Part shown: positions 5,582 through 8,005 of the stretch, piece after piece
How the letters are laid out: each line of letters begins with the position of its first letter
Position numbering within the stretch: the first letter of the stretch is position 1
Source: Pseudomonadota bacterium
GTDB taxonomy: Bacteria; Pseudomonadota; Alphaproteobacteria; UBA9219; RGZA01
Reading direction: 5' to 3'
DNA length: 8,005 bases
NCBI GenBank assembly: GCA_016195205.1
Contig: JACQAB010000057.1
Coordinates: 1-8,005 of the forward strand
Notes under the pieces: generated by a model
Seen by the model: only the letters and a program-made list of their open reading frames with translations
What the model was told of the DNA's origin: nothing
The model's database searches: none
Program-made: the position numbers and the translations under genes

Positions 5582-5673
5582 AAAAGCCTTGGGGGAAAGG
5601 CAAGGAATTTGTATCTTAACCGAAGCCTTATTCCGGCGAAAGCCGGATTCACCTTCACCGGGCGACAAGATTC
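5582..5673. promoter_or_regulatory. Divergent intergenic region between the oxidoreductase gene and purE
   Basis: This 92-bp gap must hold both promoters. For purE, TTGGGG (5589-5594) and TATCTT (5612-5617) are 17 bp apart, a plausible but weak sigma-70 pair. No clear minus-strand promoter stands out. The GAAA-loop palindrome at 5632-5647 would fall in the purE leader. I see no obvious PurR-like operator or riboswitch. Confidence 0.3.
5632..5647. repeat. Short palindrome with GAAA loop upstream of purE
   Basis: TCCGGC (5632-5637) pairs with GCCGGA (5642-5647) around GAAA, a stable tetraloop when read as + strand RNA. It resembles the 3582-3597 palindrome. It lies 26 nt before the purE start codon. 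Confidence 0.55.
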
Positions 5674-6192
5674 ATGGCGAAAAACAAGAAAGCTTTGGTC
5701 GGCATCATCATGGGCAGCCAATCAGACTGGGCCACGCTGAAGCACGCCGACGACACTTTGAAGCAATTCGGCGTCACGGCCGAGATCAACGTTGTTTCCG
5801 CGCATCGCACGCCGCAGCGGCTGTATCAATACGCCACCACCGCCGCCCGGCGCGGGCTGAAGGTGATTATCGCCGGCGCGGGCGGCGCGGCGCATCTGCC
5901 CGGCATGGCCGCGGCGCTGACCTCCCTGCCCGTTCTGGGCGTGCCGGTGGAAAGCAAAGCGCTGAGAGGTTTGGATTCCCTGCTCTCCATCGCGCAGATG
6001 CCGGCCGGCATTCCCGTCGGCACGCTGGCGATTGGCGAGCCAGGCGCGAAAAACGCCGGATTGCTGGCGGTGGCCATTCTGGCCACGCAGGACAAGGTTT
6101 TGGCCACCAAACTATCCCGCTGGCGCGTGGCGCAAACGGCGTCGATTGCGCTAAAGCCGGGCAAGGCCGTTCGTAAAAAAGCCAAACGCTAA
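5674..6192 (+). CDS. purE: N5-carboxyaminoimidazole ribonucleotide mutase (PurE class I)
   Basis: PurE isomerises N5-CAIR, the product of PurK, to CAIR in de novo purine synthesis; it works as a cytoplasmic octamer. The 172-aa length is standard for class I PurE. All signature motifs are present: MGSQSDW (13-19), SAHRTP (42-47, catalytic His44), AGAGGAAHLPG (67-77), PVLGVPVESKALRGLDSLLS (86-105) and QMPAGIPVGTLAIG (108-121). The C-terminus ends in a basic tail (KAVRKKAKR) beyond the conserved core. The ATG at 5674 fits the family start, although no strong ribosome site precedes it. The stop is 1 bp before the purK ATG, so the two are co-transcribed and probably translationally coupled. The presence of purK next door confirms the bacterial two-step route rather than the class II enzyme. 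Confidence 0.97.
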   Translation: MAKNKKALVGIIMGSQSDWATLKHADDTLKQFGVTAEINVVSAHRTPQRLYQYATTAARRGLKVIIAGAGGAAHLPGMAAALTSLPVLGVPVESKALRGLDSLLSIAQMPAGIPVGTLAIGEPGAKNAGLLAVAILATQDKVLATKLSRWRVAQTASIALKPGKAVRKKAKR

Positions 6193-6193
6193 A

Positions 6194-7276
6194 ATGAAAA
6201 CCCTTCCTCCCGGCTCTACCCTCGGCATTCTTGGCGGCGGACAGCTTGCGCGCATGACGGCCATGGCCGCGGCGCGCCTGGGCTATAAAACCCATATTTA
6301 CACGCGCAGCGCCGACGAACCTGCCTGCCAGATCACCCCCTGGCGTACCCTGGGCGACTTTGGCGACCATAAAAAACTGGAGTTTTTCGCCACCAATGTG
6401 GATGTTATCACGCTGGAATGGGAAAACGTGCCGGCCGCAGCCGTGGCCACGGTGGAACGCCATGCACCCTGCTATCCCAAATCATCCGTTCTTCACATTG
6501 CGCAGAACCGGCTGCTGGAAAAAAGTTTTGCGCGTGAATTGGGGCTACTTACGCCCGAATTCCGCGCCGTGCATTCAGCGGTGGAGCTGCGCAGCGCGCT
6601 GGATGCCTTAAAACTGCCCTGCATCGCCAAAACCACGCGCATGGGCTATGACGGCAAGGGCCAGGTGGTGATCCGCAAGGCTGAGGAAACCGAAAACGTC
6701 TGGAAAGCCCTGAAAACTGACGAGGCGATTGTCGAAGCCCTGGTGCCGTTTGAGCAGGAAATCTCGGTCATCACCGCGCGGCGGGCCGATGGGCTGATGC
6801 GCAGCTATCCACCCGTGGAAAACCGGCACAAAAACGCCATCCTCGATGAAACCCATGTGCCCGCGAATATCAGCGAAGAGGTGCGCAAGCAGGCGCTGCA
6901 CATGGCGGAAACCTTATGCGAAAAACTGGAAGTGGTGGGATTGCTGGCCGTGGAAATGTTCGTGGTGAACGGCAAGGTGCTGATGAATGAAATGGCCCCC
7001 CGCCCGCATAATTCCGGCCACTGGAGCATCGACGGCGCCACCACCAGCCAGTTTGAACAATTGCTGCGCGCCATTTGCGGCTTGCCGCTGGGCGATGCGC
7101 ACGCGCTGTTCCCCTGCGTGATGAAAAACCTGATCGGCCACGAGTCCGGCAACTGGCGTGATTATTTAAGCATGCCGGGCGCGCATCTGCATTTGTACGG
7201 CAAGCGCGAAGCCCGCGACGGCCGTAAAATGGGCCATGTCACCATCCGCAACCGCAAAGGCGAGATGGAGGGGTAA
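6194..7276 (+). CDS. purK: 5-(carboxyamino)imidazole ribonucleotide synthase (PurK)
   Basis: PurK is an ATP-grasp enzyme that carboxylates AIR with bicarbonate and ATP to give N5-CAIR, which PurE then converts to CAIR. The 360-aa length is typical. The N-terminal fold has LGILGGGQLARM (10-21) and DVITLEWENVP (70-80). The ATP-grasp part has QNRLLEKSF (104-112), IAKTTRMGYDGKGQ (144-157) and VEALVPFEQEISVI (180-193). The metal and nucleotide residues lie in VEMFVVNGKVLMNEMAPRPHNSGHW (253-277), with E254 and E266, followed by SQFEQLLRAICGLPLG. The ending YGKREARDGRKMGHVT is also characteristic. The start codon is 1 bp after the purE stop without its own clear ribosome site, so translation is probably coupled. 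The stop lies 3 bp from that of the convergent next gene. Confidence 0.97.
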   Translation: MKTLPPGSTLGILGGGQLARMTAMAAARLGYKTHIYTRSADEPACQITPWRTLGDFGDHKKLEFFATNVDVITLEWENVPAAAVATVERHAPCYPKSSVLHIAQNRLLEKSFARELGLLTPEFRAVHSAVELRSALDALKLPCIAKTTRMGYDGKGQVVIRKAEETENVWKALKTDEAIVEALVPFEQEISVITARRADGLMRSYPPVENRHKNAILDETHVPANISEEVRKQALHMAETLCEKLEVVGLLAVEMFVVNGKVLMNEMAPRPHNSGHWSIDGATTSQFEQLLRAICGLPLGDAHALFPCVMKNLIGHESGNWRDYLSMPGAHLHLYGKREARDGRKMGHVTIRNRKGEMEG

Positions 7277-7279
7277 CCC

Positions 7280-7840
7280 CTAGAGCGCAGACTCTTTGTG
7301 CTTAACAATGAAAGGCATCGGGCCGGATGCTGGCACGGGCATGCCGCAGGCCAGGGCTACTTGTTTGCGTGCGCCCTCTAACGCAACTCTTTCGGCCGGT
7401 GAAAACGGCTTAACGATGCCATCGCCTACGACCGTGTAATGCACGGCTTGCAGGACCTCCCATTTTTCGGCTGCCGCGCTGCCGGATAGACGCCGGGAAC
7501 CTGTAAGCGAAGAATGACGCGTAACATCAAACACCACCATAAAAGGCTCGGCGCCGGCGCTTAAAGGCGCCTGGACAATAATGCTGTAACCGCTCCAGGA
7601 AGACGCGGGGTTTTGCGCTACACTGCCTTTTTTAACGCAAGTGAAATCTCCCAAACGAAAACTAAGCTTTCCTTCTGCGCCCATCTGTTGAATACAGGCG
7701 CTTATACGGTCCGCGGTCAGATTGTTTAGAACCGGCATAATCCTTGAGATATCGATGGAAGGCGTGGAACGCGGTTGGGCCTGCGCCACTCCCGGCGCCA
7801 CAAGAACCGCGGCCGTTAAGGCCATATGAGAAACTTTCAT
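7280..7840 (-). CDS. Secreted or periplasmic hypothetical protein
   Basis: This 186-aa protein has a clear signal peptide: MKVSHMALTAAVLVAPGVAQ, with predicted cleavage after AQA at residue 21. The mature part is about 165 aa. It has a helix with SACIQQMGAEGKLSF (47-61), a beta-rich centre (SGYSIIVQAP, PFMVVFDVTR, EVLQAVHYTVVGDG) and a C-terminal helix ending ACGMPVP. Three cysteines (49, 68, 165) allow one disulphide in the periplasm; C49 and C68 are the likely pair. I do not recognise a family. The ribosome site GAGGA lies 7 nt before the ATG. The end of an IS element is only 27 bp upstream, so the native promoter has probably been displaced. The gene converges on purK with a 3-bp gap. Confidence 0.75.
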   Translation of the reverse strand: MKVSHMALTAAVLVAPGVAQAQPRSTPSIDISRIMPVLNNLTADRISACIQQMGAEGKLSFRLGDFTCVKKGSVAQNPASSWSGYSIIVQAPLSAGAEPFMVVFDVTRHSSLTGSRRLSGSAAAEKWEVLQAVHYTVVGDGIVKPFSPAERVALEGARKQVALACGMPVPASGPMPFIVKHKESAL

Positions 7841-7867
7841 CGCCAGATCCTCATCGCAAAAAAACTA

Positions 7868-8005
7868 GGGGCTGTCGTAGATAAGCCTTAAGTAAAGCAC
7901 CATTTGGTTAAAGTAAATAGTTGCTGGCGGTGTGAGCCGTAGTTGAAGCGGAACTCGCATTCTTTCAGAAACAGCGGGAAGCTTTTGCGCGGGATGCCGT
8001 TGTAT
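7868..8005 (-). mobile_element. End of a second IS1595-family (IS1016-like) element, running off the window
   Basis: GGGGCTGTCGTAGATAA at 7868-7884 has the GGGGCTGTC-type terminus expected of IS1016-group elements and lies just outside the transposase stop, so it is the likely terminal inverted repeat. The adjoining 8 bases, AAAAACTA (7860-7867), would be the target duplication if the family's usual 8 bp applies. The other end is not in the window, so neither repeat can be checked. Confidence 0.65.
7888..8005 (-). CDS. IS1595-family (IS1016-like) transposase, C-terminal part
   Basis: Only the last 38 residues are inside the window, read from 8004 down to the TAA at 7888-7890. YNGIPRKSFPLFLKECEFRF followed by NYG and a Trp-Cys ending (TKWCFT) matches the C-terminus of IS1016/IS1595 transposases, where an NG-(I/L)-P, F-x-L-(F/Y)-LKE-x-EFRFN pattern is typical. 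It differs clearly from the transposase at 184-1044, so two separate element types are present. The catalytic residues lie beyond the window, so activity cannot be judged. It points toward the secreted-protein gene, so read-through could transcribe that gene. Confidence 0.8.
   Translation of the reverse strand, partial: YNGIPRKSFPLFLKECEFRFNYGSHRQQLFTLTKWCFT

Noticed and set aside
5867..6463. 198-aa minus-strand ORF over the purE/purK junction
   Set aside because: Both + strand genes are unmistakable; this frame is a composition artefact.

Overview
The window looks like an alphaproteobacterial chromosome. The reasons are a DUF1013 (TrcR-type) regulator, which belongs to a family known from Alphaproteobacteria, an initiator tRNA whose anticodon stem reads UCAGG/CCUGA as is usual in that class, and a GC-rich purEK pair. 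I cannot name a genus.

Region 1 (about 1-3300) is an accessory segment. It holds a small lysine-rich protein that overlaps convergently with an IS1595-family transposase (minus strand), then two unrecognised ORFs (1098-1529 and 1818-2222) separated by a gene-free stretch with tandem GC-rich hairpins. Next comes a mosaic of two broken genes: the secreted N-terminus of an alpha/beta hydrolase, running in a different frame into the C-terminal part of a PF12902-type ferritin-like protein. On the minus strand follows a TacA/DUF1778 antitoxin with no acetyltransferase toxin beside it.

Region 2 (about 3300-3780) is the border. An initiator tRNA gene on the minus strand (3459-3535) has a partial copy of its own first 19 nt plus 5 nt of leader repeated exactly 84 bp upstream. 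The 60-bp spacer between the copies is made of palindromes, one of which contains an inverted copy of the tRNA D-arm. Further REP-like palindromes and a G-run array lie between the tRNA and the next gene.

Region 3 (3776-7276) is ordinary core genome. It contains trcR (DUF1013) and an upstream PIG3-type quinone oxidoreductase on the minus strand, then divergently purE and purK. PurK makes N5-CAIR from AIR, bicarbonate and ATP, and PurE isomerises it to CAIR, so the two genes (1 bp apart) encode consecutive steps of de novo purine synthesis. The trcR/oxidoreductase gap holds a long imperfect palindrome built from an 8-bp unit.

Region 4 (7277-8005) holds a small secreted protein of unknown function (minus strand), convergent with purK with only 3 bp between the stops. 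The end of a second, different IS1595-family element (IS1016-like) lies 27 bp upstream of its start and runs off the window. I did not find a convincing new multi-gene system. The most interesting signals are the rearranged tRNA-fMet leader and the G-run and palindromic arrays flanking trcR.
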